From the NCBI GenBank assembly GCA_025350905.1, contig JANXWY010000365.1:1-38001 (forward strand): DNA of 38,001 nucleotides, written 5' to 3'. Both the position numbers and the translations under genes were made by a program. How positions within the stretch are numbered: position 1 is the first letter of the stretch; each line of letters begins with the position of its first letter. Below, piece by piece: positions 1-8,373 of this stretch. Source of the DNA: Verrucomicrobiota bacterium. GTDB taxonomy: Bacteria; Verrucomicrobiota; Verrucomicrobiia; Limisphaerales; JADLHS01. Below the pieces are notes generated by a model. The model saw only the letters and a program-made list of their open reading frames with translations. It had not been told where the DNA came from and made no database searches.

Positions 1-1
1 T

Positions 2-1405
2 TTCGTTGCCTATCCCGCCGACGCTTTCAAAACCGCCTGGTTGCGGTACTTGATTTGCCTGACCTTGCCCGTGAGCGTGTTCATCGCGACTCGCTATCTC
101 CTGCCCTTTTTTCGGCGCGGCAAGGTGACTTCGCTCTTTGAGTATCTGGAAGCGCGTTTCGGTCCGAAGACTCGGGTGTATGGGGCCAGCGTATTCCTCC
201 TCGCGCAATGCATTCGGATCAGCATGATTCAATACCTTGTCGCCCTGCTCATGCACACGCTCACCGGGTGGAGCGTGCCGGTGTGTCTGTTGCTCGGCGG
301 CGCCGTCACGGCTTACTACACCATCGTCGGCGGTCTGGAAGCAGTGATCTGGACCGACGTGGTACAATCCATCATCCTCACCGCGGGCGGCCTGCTCATT
401 CTGGTGACCATTGTATGGAAACTGCCCGGCGGCCTCGGGCAGCTGTTCGCCACGGCCGCCGCGGACGGTAAATTACTTTTCGGAGAACCGGGTGGCGATG
501 GCCAGATCCACGCCATCCCCTGGGGTTTTTCGTGGACGCGAAAAACTGTTGTCATGCTCCTGGCGGTCGGCGTCATTCAATGGCTCACCGATTATGTGAC
601 GAATCAGGAAGTCGTCCAACGCTACTGTGCCGCCAAATCCACGAAGGACGCGCGCCGGGCGATGTGGATCTGCTGCTGGTCGTGTCTGCCCACTTGGGGT
701 TATTTCATGCTCCTCGGAACGGGACTGTACGTTTTCTACAAGGTGTTCCCCGACCCAAGCGCGGCGGAAATGCTATCGGGGGTCCGCAAGGCGGAGGGCA
801 TTGTGCCCTTCTTCGTGACCACGCAGTTGGGTCCGGGCTTCACGGGTTTGGTGGTCGCCGCCGTGCTCGCCGCCGCCATGTCGAGCATGTCGTCGGCCAT
901 GAATTCCATTTCCTCGGTTGCGATCACGGATCTCTACAAACGCCATCTCGCTCCGGGCCGGCTGGACACCCACTACATTCGCGCCGCCAAAGCCATTACA
1001 CTCGGCAGTTCGCTCATCATGATTGCCGGTGCGTGGTCGCTATTTCGCGCCGAGACGATGACGCTCCAGCATCTGTGGACGGAGTTTCAATCCATTCTCG
1101 CCGGCGGATTGCTGGGACTGTTTCTGCTGGGCTTCCTCACCACCCGGGTGGACGGTCGGGCCGTCGGCATCGGTATCGGCTGTGCCGTGGTTTTCTCCGC
1201 CGCGATGTCACTGGTCGCGCTCGGCCTGCTGCCAGCGAGCTGGATCAAGGCGGTGGAATCGCGTTTCGATTCCTACTACACGGGCATCGTTGGAAACGTC
1301 CTGACGTTTGGGGTGGGTTACGCCGCCGCCCGCCTGTTAGGTAGCACCCCGCGCGAGGTGAAGAACCTGACCTTGTGGACGCGAAGTTCCACCGCGGATG
1401 AATAG
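2..1405 (+). CDS. Sodium/solute symporter (SSS family), 5' end outside window
   Basis: A multi-pass inner-membrane transporter that would couple solute uptake to the sodium gradient. The frame is open from base 2, so the N-terminus lies outside the window; the first possible internal start is a TTG at 41. About 467 residues are visible, against roughly 500-600 for the family, so only a few N-terminal helices are missing. Many hydrophobic segments are present. The stretch AAAMSSMSSAMNSISSVAITD (split around 885-935) matches the conserved small-residue helix of the SSS/SGLT superfamily that contributes to the sodium site. The substrate cannot be read from the sequence; sugar or sialic-acid-type substrates are common in this branch. 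It is convergent with the TolC-type gene, with 68 bp between them. Confidence 0.9.
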   Translation, partial: FVAYPADAFKTAWLRYLICLTLPVSVFIATRYLLPFFRRGKVTSLFEYLEARFGPKTRVYGASVFLLAQCIRISMIQYLVALLMHTLTGWSVPVCLLLGGAVTAYYTIVGGLEAVIWTDVVQSIILTAGGLLILVTIVWKLPGGLGQLFATAAADGKLLFGEPGGDGQIHAIPWGFSWTRKTVVMLLAVGVIQWLTDYVTNQEVVQRYCAAKSTKDARRAMWICCWSCLPTWGYFMLLGTGLYVFYKVFPDPSAAEMLSGVRKAEGIVPFFVTTQLGPGFTGLVVAAVLAAAMSSMSSAMNSISSVAITDLYKRHLAPGRLDTHYIRAAKAITLGSSLIMIAGAWSLFRAETMTLQHLWTEFQSILAGGLLGLFLLGFLTTRVDGRAVGIGIGCAVVFSAAMSLVALGLLPASWIKAVESRFDSYYTGIVGNVLTFGVGYAAARLLGSTPREVKNLTLWTRSSTADE

Positions 1406-1407
1406 TT

Positions 1408-1457
1408 CGCCCGTCGAGCAATCGCGGGCGACGCCATTGGCAGGCGAGCCGCCAATG
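1408..1457. terminator. Hairpins between convergent genes
   Basis: Two perfect hairpins lie between the stops of the convergent symporter and efflux genes: CGCCCG (1408-1413) with CGGGCG (1425-1430), and CATTGGC (1435-1441) with GCCAATG (1451-1457) around a 9-nt loop. Position suggests a bidirectional terminator. There is no T-tract on either side, so intrinsic termination is uncertain. Confidence 0.35.
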
Positions 1458-1473
1458 CAACCGGGAGGCAGGC

Positions 1474-2874
1474 TTACGGCGCCGGGGGGGCGGCCATCGC
1501 GCCCATCGCGTGCTCGAGGCGAGCCACCGCTACGGCGTAATCGTGCAAGGAGGAGGATTGAGTCGTGCGCGCCTCGGTGAGGGCGGTCTCGGCATCGAGC
1601 ACGTCAAGTTGCGTGCTGGTGCCAGCGTCGGCCCGGGCGTTGGCAAGCCGCAATGATTCCTCGGCCTGCTCCTGCACTTTCTTTTGTGATTCCAACACTT
1701 CGCGCGCCTCGATGAAATCCGAGTAGGCCGTGCGTACTTCGAGTTCAATGCGGCGGGTCGTATCCGTCAGTTCGGTCTGGGACTTCTGATGAACCGCTTT
1801 GGCCTCCATGACTTTGCCGCGCGTAAGCGAGCCGTCAAAAATGTCCCAGGTCAACAGCGCGCCCGCCAACCAACCATGCCGCTCCGTACTCAAATCCGAG
1901 CTGAAGGAAGAACTGCGGTCCCCATAGCCACCGAAAATTTGTACGCGGGGTTTGTAGCCGGCGCTGGCGTCCACAATCCCCTCCGCCCTTAACGCTTCGG
2001 TTTTGCGCAACGCGCCGAGCTCGGGGCGCTGCTCCAAGGCCCGGCCGATCGCGGCGGCAAGATCAATTTGATAGGGCGCTGCGTCCAGCTTGTCGGTCAA
2101 TTGCACCGGCACATCCTCCCCCACTGTGCGAGGCAAGTTGTAACCCAGCAGGTTTACGAGATTATTCTTGGCCACCCGTTCGGCGTTGCGGGCGCGAATC
2201 AATTGCGGGCGCGCATTGGCAACGGCGACTTCTGCCCGCAACACATTGAACCGCGGCACCGTGCCCGCATCAAAACGGCGTTGCTGATCATCCAGTTCGC
2301 GCTGAAGCAAATTGACCGAGGCTTCGCGCACGACAATCTGTTGCCCGGCCAGCAGGATGGCGTAGTAATTGGTGCGCACCGCCAGCAACGTGTCCGCGAC
2401 CACGGCCTGGTAATGCAGCAAGGCCCGCTCTTGGGTCAAGTTGGCCGCACGCAGCGCCGCATTAATGCGTCCGCCTTCGTAAATGGATTGCACGAGGCGA
2501 ACCTCCGTGGTCCAGTTCTTATCCGTGCCCAGCGTGAAGGTGGTGCCCGCGGGCGTATCCACCGCACTTTGCGCAATGGCCTGAAACTGCGCCCCAAAGC
2601 GAATCTTTGGCATGGCGATCGCGCGCGTCTGTACCACGATGCCGTACGCCGCCTCGAGGTCGCTCTTGCCTTTGAGAATCGTGCCGTTTTGTTGCAGCGC
2701 CAGATCGAGCGCCTCCGCCAGCGCCAGCTGACGGGTGTTCCAATCCCGGGGAATGGCATTGGCGCTGTCGCCGGCGCCGGCCTTAAAAACCATCACGAGC
2801 ACAGCGATCACGGGCAAACCCAAAAGCCGGAAGACGCCGGAACCTAAACCGTAGTATTGTTTCATCATAAACAT
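1474..2874 (-). CDS. TolC-family outer membrane efflux protein
   Basis: Outer-membrane channel component of a tripartite efflux or type I secretion system. The 466-residue protein starts with a hydrophobic signal segment (about residues 15-37), followed by two similar alpha-helical/coiled-coil halves typical of the OEP family, e.g. LALAEALDLALQQNGTI early and TQLDVLDAETALTEAR near the C-terminus, the latter resembling the T-x-x-D-VLDA-x-x-x-L signature of TolC homologues. Three ATGs are clustered at 2874, 2868 and 2865; none has a convincing ribosome site, so the exact start is uncertain by three residues. No partner membrane-fusion or inner-membrane pump gene is adjacent in the window. Confidence 0.9.
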   Translation of the reverse strand: MFMMKQYYGLGSGVFRLLGLPVIAVLVMVFKAGAGDSANAIPRDWNTRQLALAEALDLALQQNGTILKGKSDLEAAYGIVVQTRAIAMPKIRFGAQFQAIAQSAVDTPAGTTFTLGTDKNWTTEVRLVQSIYEGGRINAALRAANLTQERALLHYQAVVADTLLAVRTNYYAILLAGQQIVVREASVNLLQRELDDQQRRFDAGTVPRFNVLRAEVAVANARPQLIRARNAERVAKNNLVNLLGYNLPRTVGEDVPVQLTDKLDAAPYQIDLAAAIGRALEQRPELGALRKTEALRAEGIVDASAGYKPRVQIFGGYGDRSSSFSSDLSTERHGWLAGALLTWDIFDGSLTRGKVMEAKAVHQKSQTELTDTTRRIELEVRTAYSDFIEAREVLESQKKVQEQAEESLRLANARADAGTSTQLDVLDAETALTEARTTQSSSLHDYAVAVARLEHAMGAMAAPPAP

Positions 2875-3255
2875 TATCCGAGACCAGCATGCGGTAAAGT
2901 TGCGTCGTAATTCAACTCTTTGCTGCGGCCAACCAATCGGCGCGGCCGCGGTGACTTCGGTTGGAGGGACTCGTCACCCCGCGACAAACTCGCTCGCGCC
3001 GCGTGAGCGGAAAGCGCCGCGGCGATCTGTCCGCGCAGACCATCAGTTCAAGACATCTACCGAGGCCGTTGCGCCGCTGCACGCGGCACTGGTCGTCGCA
3101 GCGTGACGACCCTACCTTGGGCAAACGTGCGGATGCGCTGCGCCAAATTGGAGGAGCGGTTCAAGGAAAAAATGTTCCGTAGTTTTCGGTAACCCTTCAA
3201 AACATTTGCATCAAGCAATCCCGACAACTATTTTCCGCCGTCGCAAAACCAGATT
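2875..3255. other. Intergenic region with no supported gene
   Basis: 381 bp between the divergent TolC-type and glycogen-binding-domain genes. Short reading frames exist but none has a recognisable protein, signal peptide or start. The only structure seen is a decayed inverted repeat at 2963-3116. The segment 3180-3255 is more AT-rich and probably holds the promoter of the downstream gene, but no clear -35/-10 pair could be assigned. Confidence 0.6.
2963..3116. repeat. Decayed inverted-repeat element, about 154 bp
   Basis: The left end (2963-2985, starting GGAGGGACTCGTCAC) and the reverse complement of the right end (3095-3116, GGTAGGGTCGTCACG...) align with two small gaps and two mismatches, sharing the TCGTCAC core and a terminal GCGAC. 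This looks like the remains of a palindromic interspersed element, as at 8421-8555. Chance pairing in GC-rich DNA is not excluded. Confidence 0.35.
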
Positions 3256-3693
3256 ATGTTGCATCGTTTGAAAAACTCCGAACTTCACGAGTTGCCGTCT
3301 GAGTCGGCGCCGCCATTGCGGAATGAAGCCGTCGCCTCACCCTCGCTGGCGCGCCTTCCGGTCGGTCCCAAATCCACTTACGCCAAAGTTTTCCGCTGGC
3401 GGTTGCCGACGGGCCAGACGGCCGAGCCAGCAACGGTGGAGGTCATCGGCTCATTTACGGACTGGCAACGCGTGCCCTTGTTCCGCGAAAATGGGCGGGA
3501 TTCGTGGGCCGCGACGCTTCCGGACATCGCCGGCCATCGTACGCATCACTACATGCTGCTCGTCGACGGCCTGCCCGCCACGGATAAGAATTGCGACGGC
3601 CTCGCCGTTCCGAATGGCCCGGAAGAGCAGCAGTACGCCCTGGCCACACCGCGCGGCCCACGCCTGTTCATGCTCTTTGCGCAGACGAAGTAG
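3256..3693 (+). CDS. Stand-alone CBM48/AMPK-type glycogen-binding domain protein
   Basis: A 145-residue protein that is almost entirely one carbohydrate-binding module of the isoamylase N-terminal/AMPK-beta type. After a low-complexity first 45 residues, the pattern VEVIGSFTDWQ ... VPLFRENG ... WAATLPDIAGHRTHHYMLLVDG ... D fits the family signature (V-x-GSF-x-x-W, then W, then the hydrophobic-Y-x-hydrophobic-VDG strand). No catalytic domain, signal peptide or membrane segment is visible, so it is probably cytoplasmic and binds alpha-glucan or acts as an adaptor. The neighbours are not glycogen genes. The start is the ATG at 3256; no Shine-Dalgarno is apparent. Confidence 0.75.
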   Translation: MLHRLKNSELHELPSESAPPLRNEAVASPSLARLPVGPKSTYAKVFRWRLPTGQTAEPATVEVIGSFTDWQRVPLFRENGRDSWAATLPDIAGHRTHHYMLLVDGLPATDKNCDGLAVPNGPEEQQYALATPRGPRLFMLFAQTK

Positions 3694-3757
3694 ATTCCTG
3701 TCGGCGTACCTATGCCGAGGATGTCCGCCCAATGAGGCAACCCACCCAGCTTGCGGA

Positions 3758-4165
3758 TTACTTTGGCCGAACCGGATAACCGACTGGTTGTGGTGGGAGG
3801 TCAGTGGTCGGCCCATGTGAGTCAGGCAACAGTACGTATATGCTACCGGCTTTTTCGACTTGGTATTTGTGAATATACCTGTTCACACCGATGCGCTTTC
3901 TATAATTTTTTGGCAACGGAGTCGCGGGCATTTCGTAGTTCCAAATTCCGTCACCATGTCGCACTTGGAGTTTATACCAAACGTTGACCCGAACCGCCTA
4001 ATTGTTTCCAATAGAATACGAGGTTGCCTTCAATTCGCTATCCAACGAGAGTACAACTAAATCCTGTCCGCTCTTGTTCGTCACTTCGATTTCATATCCT
4101 GGATGACACGAGGTCAACAACAGCGACGCGAAGACCAAAAGCGATGAGCGCCATCGGTTACTCAT
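3758..4165 (-). pseudogene. Small lipoprotein gene interrupted by an in-frame TAG
   Basis: From the ATG at 4165 the frame encodes a short positively charged start, a hydrophobic segment and a lipobox ending LLLTSC, then EIEVTNKSGQDLVVLSLDSE, stopping at a TAG (4000-3998) after 55 residues. The same frame then stays open for about 79 more codons to 3758, with protein-like composition (e.g. WNYEMPATPLPKNY, GSIYVLLPDSHGP). The simplest reading is one exported lipoprotein of about 135 residues inactivated by a single nonsense change. The alternative is a genuine 55-residue lipoprotein with chance open sequence after it. The segment is more AT-rich than its neighbours, which hints at recent acquisition. 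No family was recognised. Confidence 0.5.
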
Positions 4166-4283
4166 GATCGAGTTGAGCGCGCCAGGAGAACGTTCCACTT
4201 ACAGCACTCCATCTCATCGTGACAGATCTGTGCATTCGCGCCAAGAGTCGATCGCGAATTTGTGATACTTAGCAATCCGTGGC

Positions 4284-5084
4284 TCAGAGTTTCTTAAGCG
4301 TTTCCTTCCAACGTTGCCATGCCTCTTCCCGCGCCTTCTTGTTCTCGGCGTTGGTGTCCGGGGCTTCGCCGGCGCGCATGAAACCGTGACCCGCGCCCTC
4401 GTAGATCACCGGCTCATACGTCTTGCCCGCTTTCTTCATCAGCTCCGTCGAAGTGGGAATGGTGGCGTTGATCCGGTTGTCGTTGCCGCCATAAAATCCG
4501 TAAACCGGACAGCCGATGCGGGCGAGGTCGGCCTCCTTTTCCGGCCCCGAGCCGTAAAACACGAACGCCGACTTGAGACCCTTGTGGTTCGTCGCGAAGC
4601 GGAACGTTTGCGTCCCGCCCCAGCAAAAGCCGCCCACCGCCACCTTGCCATTGCACGCGAGCAGCTTGGTCACATACTCCGCGACGGCGTCGAGATCGGC
4701 GGTGACTTGTTCCGGCGGTAACGAGGAAATGGCCTTGCGCACCGCATCGCCGCTCCCCAGTTCCGCCGTGCCGCCCCCGCCCGGCGCGCTGCCCGAAAGC
4801 AAATCCGGCGCAATCACGATGTAGCCAGCCTCCGCCAGTTGATCCGTCACCCCGCGCACCCAATCCGACAAACCAAAAATCTCATGGATGACAATCACGG
4901 CCGTGGCCTTGTCTTTCACCTCGGGATACGCGATGAAACAATTCACTTCGCGGTCGCCGTGTTTCACCTTCACCCACTCCAGATGGCGGGGAGATTTCTC
5001 GAGCTTGGCCTTGGCCCAGTCCTGGGCCGGCCCGACGGCGACCGTCAACAAGACGACAAACAATACGAACAGGAATTTTTTCAT
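4284..5084 (-). CDS. Exported dienelactone hydrolase family protein
   Basis: An alpha/beta hydrolase of 266 residues with an N-terminal signal peptide (MKKFLFVLFVVLLTVAVGPAQ), so probably periplasmic or secreted, unlike the classical cytoplasmic enzyme. The dienelactone hydrolase triad is visible: nucleophile Cys154 in GGFCWGG, Asp202 in GGNDNRI and His233 in GAGHGF; Glu68 in IHEIFGL matches the glutamate that positions the cysteine in this family. Known members open the lactone ring of dienelactones made after ortho-cleavage of substituted catechols, but many paralogues hydrolyse other esters. It lies 63 bp downstream of an intradiol dioxygenase gene on the same strand, which supports a role in the same aromatic-ring pathway. 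The start is the ATG at 5084. Confidence 0.9.
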   Translation of the reverse strand: MKKFLFVLFVVLLTVAVGPAQDWAKAKLEKSPRHLEWVKVKHGDREVNCFIAYPEVKDKATAVIVIHEIFGLSDWVRGVTDQLAEAGYIVIAPDLLSGSAPGGGGTAELGSGDAVRKAISSLPPEQVTADLDAVAEYVTKLLACNGKVAVGGFCWGGTQTFRFATNHKGLKSAFVFYGSGPEKEADLARIGCPVYGFYGGNDNRINATIPTSTELMKKAGKTYEPVIYEGAGHGFMRAGEAPDTNAENKKAREEAWQRWKETLKKL

Positions 5085-5147
5085 AAAACCGGTCGGAAGT
5101 TGGTTTGAGATTGACCCTAAGTGGATCTGAACATTCAGGTGCTGAAG

Positions 5148-5819
5148 CTACGCCGCCGGAGTGAAACCCATGACGATGTCAAACCGCGCCGTGAGTTCGC
5201 CGGCCCGCGAGGCTTTCAACGGCGCGAAGGGGATAATGACGGAGGCGCGGGCTTTTGGGTCCGTAATGCCTTTCAGCACACCATCGCGGTCATTGCCCGG
5301 TTCGCCCTGGATATAGCATTGGGTGGTAAATTTGTCGCGGCCCTTGTACTTCACCGCAAAGTGAATGTGCGGGGTGCGTCCCGGATACGGCACCGGCTTG
5401 ATGGTGCGGAACTGGTATTCGCCGCTCGACCCGGTGAGGAACCGGCCGAAGCCCTGGAAATTTCCGTCCCGCTTGCCGGCGTTGTCGCTGCCGTGATGGA
5501 GATAAACGCCGTTGTGGTCTGCCTGCCAGATTTCGACGAGCGCGTTGCGGATCGGATCACCGTGCGCATCGAGGATCCGGCCGTTAAGCCAGGTGATTTC
5601 GCCCGCGGCCGGTGTCAGCGCGTCGTTGATGACGATCAGATCATTGTCCGTATCGAGCGGGAGTTTGTCCGGGTAAAACGGCCCCTCGGTCTGGAGCGGA
5701 GTCAGCTGCAACGCCTCGGCAAACGCCCCGGGCACGGCGAAAAACGCGGACGCCAAGCCAAGACCGGATAGAAACCGGCGCCGATTTTGCGACCGCACGA
5801 TGGGTTGGATGAGGTTCAT
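5148..5819 (-). CDS. Tat-exported intradiol ring-cleavage dioxygenase
   Basis: A non-haem Fe(III) dioxygenase of the protocatechuate 3,4-/catechol 1,2-dioxygenase superfamily, 223 residues. The N-terminus has a twin-arginine type signal (NRRRFLSGLGLASAFF), predicting folded export. The four expected iron ligands are present: Tyr106 in NGVYLHH, Tyr145 in VPYPGRTP, and His151 and His153 in HIHF. The intradiol signature W-L-N-G-R-I-L-D ... W-Q-A-D-H is also present. The start chosen is the ATG at 5819; longer upstream reading lacks protein-like character and would bury the Tat signal. Tyr, Tyr, His, His conservation suggests an active enzyme, but catechol versus hydroxyquinol or lignin-derived substrates cannot be told apart. 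It probably forms an operon with the dienelactone hydrolase. Confidence 0.9.
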   Translation of the reverse strand: MNLIQPIVRSQNRRRFLSGLGLASAFFAVPGAFAEALQLTPLQTEGPFYPDKLPLDTDNDLIVINDALTPAAGEITWLNGRILDAHGDPIRNALVEIWQADHNGVYLHHGSDNAGKRDGNFQGFGRFLTGSSGEYQFRTIKPVPYPGRTPHIHFAVKYKGRDKFTTQCYIQGEPGNDRDGVLKGITDPKARASVIIPFAPLKASRAGELTARFDIVMGFTPAA

Positions 5820-5984
5820 GCGGTGAACTTGATATAATACCTTGAAGCAGGCGAGCTTTTTTTCGAGCGTAGTTTTCACCGGGGCACGACCAGCGCCCGG
5901 TCGCAGCGCATGATGCCAGCGTGGCCGCCGAGGCTGTTTGTGCTTCCGGATTGGACGACGCGCTGCAAGCGTGGAATCGCCCGC

Positions 5985-6005
5985 GCTCCCACCGCGGTTG
6001 GGAGC
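5985..6005 (-). terminator. Hairpin downstream of sulfatase gene
   Basis: GCTCCCA (5985-5991) pairs perfectly with TGGGAGC (5999-6005) around a 7-nt GC-rich loop, about 87 bp past the sulfatase stop and before the dioxygenase start. The stem is strong but no T-tract follows on the minus strand, so the terminator role is only suggested. Confidence 0.3.
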
Positions 6006-6091
6006 CCAGACAAAGTGGGCACAGCTCCGAACCACAATCGAGCATGAACTGGAAGCTCGAGAAGTCGCCGCCCCGACGGGCGAAGCCAGCG

Positions 6092-7564
6092 CTACGGCTT
6101 TGCCGGTTCAACCGGTGTGGAGGTTTTTTCGGGCTTTTTGATCGGCCAGTCGCTCGCTTCGGTGCGCGCCGTCTTGAGATAAGCCTCGAACTTCGCGACC
6201 ACTTCCGGGTTGTTCTGCGCGACGTTTTCCTTTTCGCCGACATCGGTCTGGAGGTTGTAAAGTTCCAGCGGCTCGTCGGCTTGCGGCCGGAACGCTTTCC
6301 AATCGCCCATCCGGGCGGCTTGCTGGAAACCGCGCTCGTGAAATTCCCAATAAAGAAACTCGTGCCGGTTCGTCTGAGTCTGGCCCGTTAGCAACGGGTA
6401 AATCGAGATGCCGTCGATGGCCTTGGGCGCTTTCGTCAGCGCGATGTCGGCCGCCGTCGGCAGGAAATCCCAGTTGGCCCACGCGAAATCGCTCACCTGC
6501 CCGGGCCGGATTTGCGCCGGCCAATTCACGATCATCGGCACCCGAATGCCGCCTTCATATAGATCGCGTTTGAGGCCACGCAACGGACCGGCGCTCGCAT
6601 GGAACTTCGGGTCCACCCCTTCCGCATGCGGGCCGTTGTCACTGGTGAAAAAGATGACCGTGTTGGTGTCGATCCTCAGCTCCTTCAGTCTCGTGCGTAG
6701 GCGACCAATGTCCGCGTCCAGCAGGGTGATCATGGCGGCCTTGTTTTTTTCCGGCGCGGGCCAAGGTTCATCGGCGTACGGTCCCGCGCTGGGCACTTGC
6801 ATGGTATTGCCCGTTCGCGCGCCGGCCTCGTTATTGGCATGCGGAATCGTGTACGCCAGGTAAAGGAAAAATGGACGATAATGATTGAATTGATCGGGCT
6901 TGTTAATTTTGACGAAATTAAGGGCCGCTTTGGTGAACAGATCGTGGGTATACTCCACCTGTTTCCCGCCCAGATTGCCATGCAGATTGATCCAGCCGTC
7001 GAAACCGGTGCCCGGATCGTGCCGCCAAAGGTGATCCGTGTAATAATCGTGCGCATGCGTCTGATTCAAGTAACCGAGCACGTCGTCGAACCCCTGCAAT
7101 TCGGGCAACCCGGTCGTGTGCTCATCCCCGAGCGCCCATTTCCCAATCATGGCCGTGCGGTAGCCCGAGGCCCGCAACATTTTCGCGACGGTGACATGCT
7201 CCGGTTGCAGCGGCAGGCTCTGGGAATTGCCGCGCAAAAAAACATGGCCGGTATGCTGACCGAGCATCAAAGCCGCGCGGGACGGCGCGCAGACCGTGCT
7301 GCCGGCATAACAACTCGTAAACCGGATGCCCTCGGCGGCGAGCTGATCCAGATTCGGCGTCTTGATGCGAGTCTGGCCATAGCAACCGAGGTCGCCGTAA
7401 CCGAGATCATCAGCAAGAATAAAAATGATGTTGGGCCGGCGCGGCGCGGGCGGCAGCGTATTGGTGACTTCAGCGGAGACGTTCAACACCCGGGCCAAGG
7501 CCGCCGCGGTGGCGACCAGGGCGAGGACGGGACGGGTCATTTGCTTTCGAGATGGCGCAATCAT
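6092..7564 (-). CDS. Exported formylglycine-dependent sulfatase (arylsulfatase family)
   Basis: A type I sulfatase of 490 residues that would remove sulfate from sulfated carbohydrates or aryl esters outside the cytoplasm. The core motif CAPSR (Cys92) is the substrate of formylglycine-generating enzyme; NIIFILADDLGYGDLGCYG gives the metal-binding Asp pair, GKWALG the second motif, and FFTSDNGPH the later metal-ligand Asp-Asn. An N-terminal hydrophobic segment ends at AEVTN, consistent with a signal peptide. Two starts are possible, ATG 7564 or ATG 7540 (MTRPVLAL), and neither has a clear ribosome site. The open frame continues upstream to 8332 but overlaps the opposite-strand gene and is not credible protein. 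No maturase gene is in the window. Confidence 0.93.
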   Translation of the reverse strand: MIAPSRKQMTRPVLALVATAAALARVLNVSAEVTNTLPPAPRRPNIIFILADDLGYGDLGCYGQTRIKTPNLDQLAAEGIRFTSCYAGSTVCAPSRAALMLGQHTGHVFLRGNSQSLPLQPEHVTVAKMLRASGYRTAMIGKWALGDEHTTGLPELQGFDDVLGYLNQTHAHDYYTDHLWRHDPGTGFDGWINLHGNLGGKQVEYTHDLFTKAALNFVKINKPDQFNHYRPFFLYLAYTIPHANNEAGARTGNTMQVPSAGPYADEPWPAPEKNKAAMITLLDADIGRLRTRLKELRIDTNTVIFFTSDNGPHAEGVDPKFHASAGPLRGLKRDLYEGGIRVPMIVNWPAQIRPGQVSDFAWANWDFLPTAADIALTKAPKAIDGISIYPLLTGQTQTNRHEFLYWEFHERGFQQAARMGDWKAFRPQADEPLELYNLQTDVGEKENVAQNNPEVVAKFEAYLKTARTEASDWPIKKPEKTSTPVEPAKP

Positions 7565-7668
7565 TTTGATTTCAGATGTTGGGAGACTTGCGGCGGTGCG
7601 TCCAACGAATTTATCTGACCAGCGAATTGGCTTTTCATTCAAACTCGTTCCTCGCAAGCTGGGCGCGC

Positions 7669-8373
7669 ATGTCCGAGAGCGAAGCACCCATTCCCAGTTC
7701 CTCCGCAACTTCCGGCGCGAAACCCGCCGACGGTGATCGCCGGCGCCATCGCGGGCGGCGCGGCGGGCGCGGACGGCGCAAGCCTGGTACCGCCCCCGCC
7801 GACCGCCCCCGACCAACTCCCGCCGACCGGCAGCCACTGGTGCTCGCCGCCCCGACGGCGCCAGCCCCCACGGAGTCAGCGGCGCCGACGACCGGCGAGA
7901 CTTTCTCCCCCGAACCATTGGCGCAACCGACCCTCCCCGCGACGCCTCCCGCGACCGTAACGGCCCCCAGTGCGGCCCCCAAGCCTTTGCTGCAACGGAT
8001 CCAACGTCTGACCGAACGCGTCGCCGTCCAGCGCGCCGCGATCGCCGCGCCGACCCATCCTGGTTCTGCGATTGGCCAGGCGATCGACGAGGTGATGGAA
8101 ATCGTCGAAGCGCTGAAACGGGCGGCGGATCAAATGGAGGATGTTTTGGAACTGGTGGAACTGGCCGAACGTCAGCAGTTGGGAGACGAGCGGGAGATCG
8201 AATCACTGCGCCGTGCCTTGCGCAATGTCCACCAACGTCCGGACGTCCGACGGGGTGGCGACGAACCACGCCGCGGCGGCGGCGAGCCACGGCGAGGTGG
8301 TGACGCCCCCCGGCGCAGCGGCGACGAACCACGCGCCAGCGAAGACGAATCGGCGCCGGCGCAGGAAGACTAG
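7669..8373 (+). CDS. Arg/Gly- and Pro-rich coiled-coil protein, unknown function
   Basis: A 234-residue protein with three zones: a basic RGG-like segment near residues 23-45 (RRRHRGRRGGRGRRK), a Pro/Ala/Thr-rich linker to about residue 115, then an alpha-helical region with heptad-like hydrophobic spacing (about 120-195, including ADQMEDVLELVELAERQQL), and a C-terminal tail of imperfect repeats around RRGGDEPR. No catalytic motif or membrane segment. The basic segment resembles nucleic-acid-binding tails of RNA-processing proteins, which is only an analogy. The start at ATG 7669 was chosen because upstream residues look random; it leaves 104 bp to the divergent sulfatase gene. Confidence 0.65.
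   Translation: MSESEAPIPSSSATSGAKPADGDRRRHRGRRGGRGRRKPGTAPADRPRPTPADRQPLVLAAPTAPAPTESAAPTTGETFSPEPLAQPTLPATPPATVTAPSAAPKPLLQRIQRLTERVAVQRAAIAAPTHPGSAIGQAIDEVMEIVEALKRAADQMEDVLELVELAERQQLGDEREIESLRRALRNVHQRPDVRRGGDEPRRGGGEPRRGGDAPRRSGDEPRASEDESAPAQED

Noticed and set aside
2068-2847. 259-residue plus-strand open frame opposite the TolC-type gene
   Set aside because: It is antisense to a well-supported outer membrane protein and shows no recognisable protein features.
7565-8332. N-terminal extension of the sulfatase to 746 residues
   Set aside because: The extension overlaps the opposite-strand coiled-coil gene and would bury the signal peptide.
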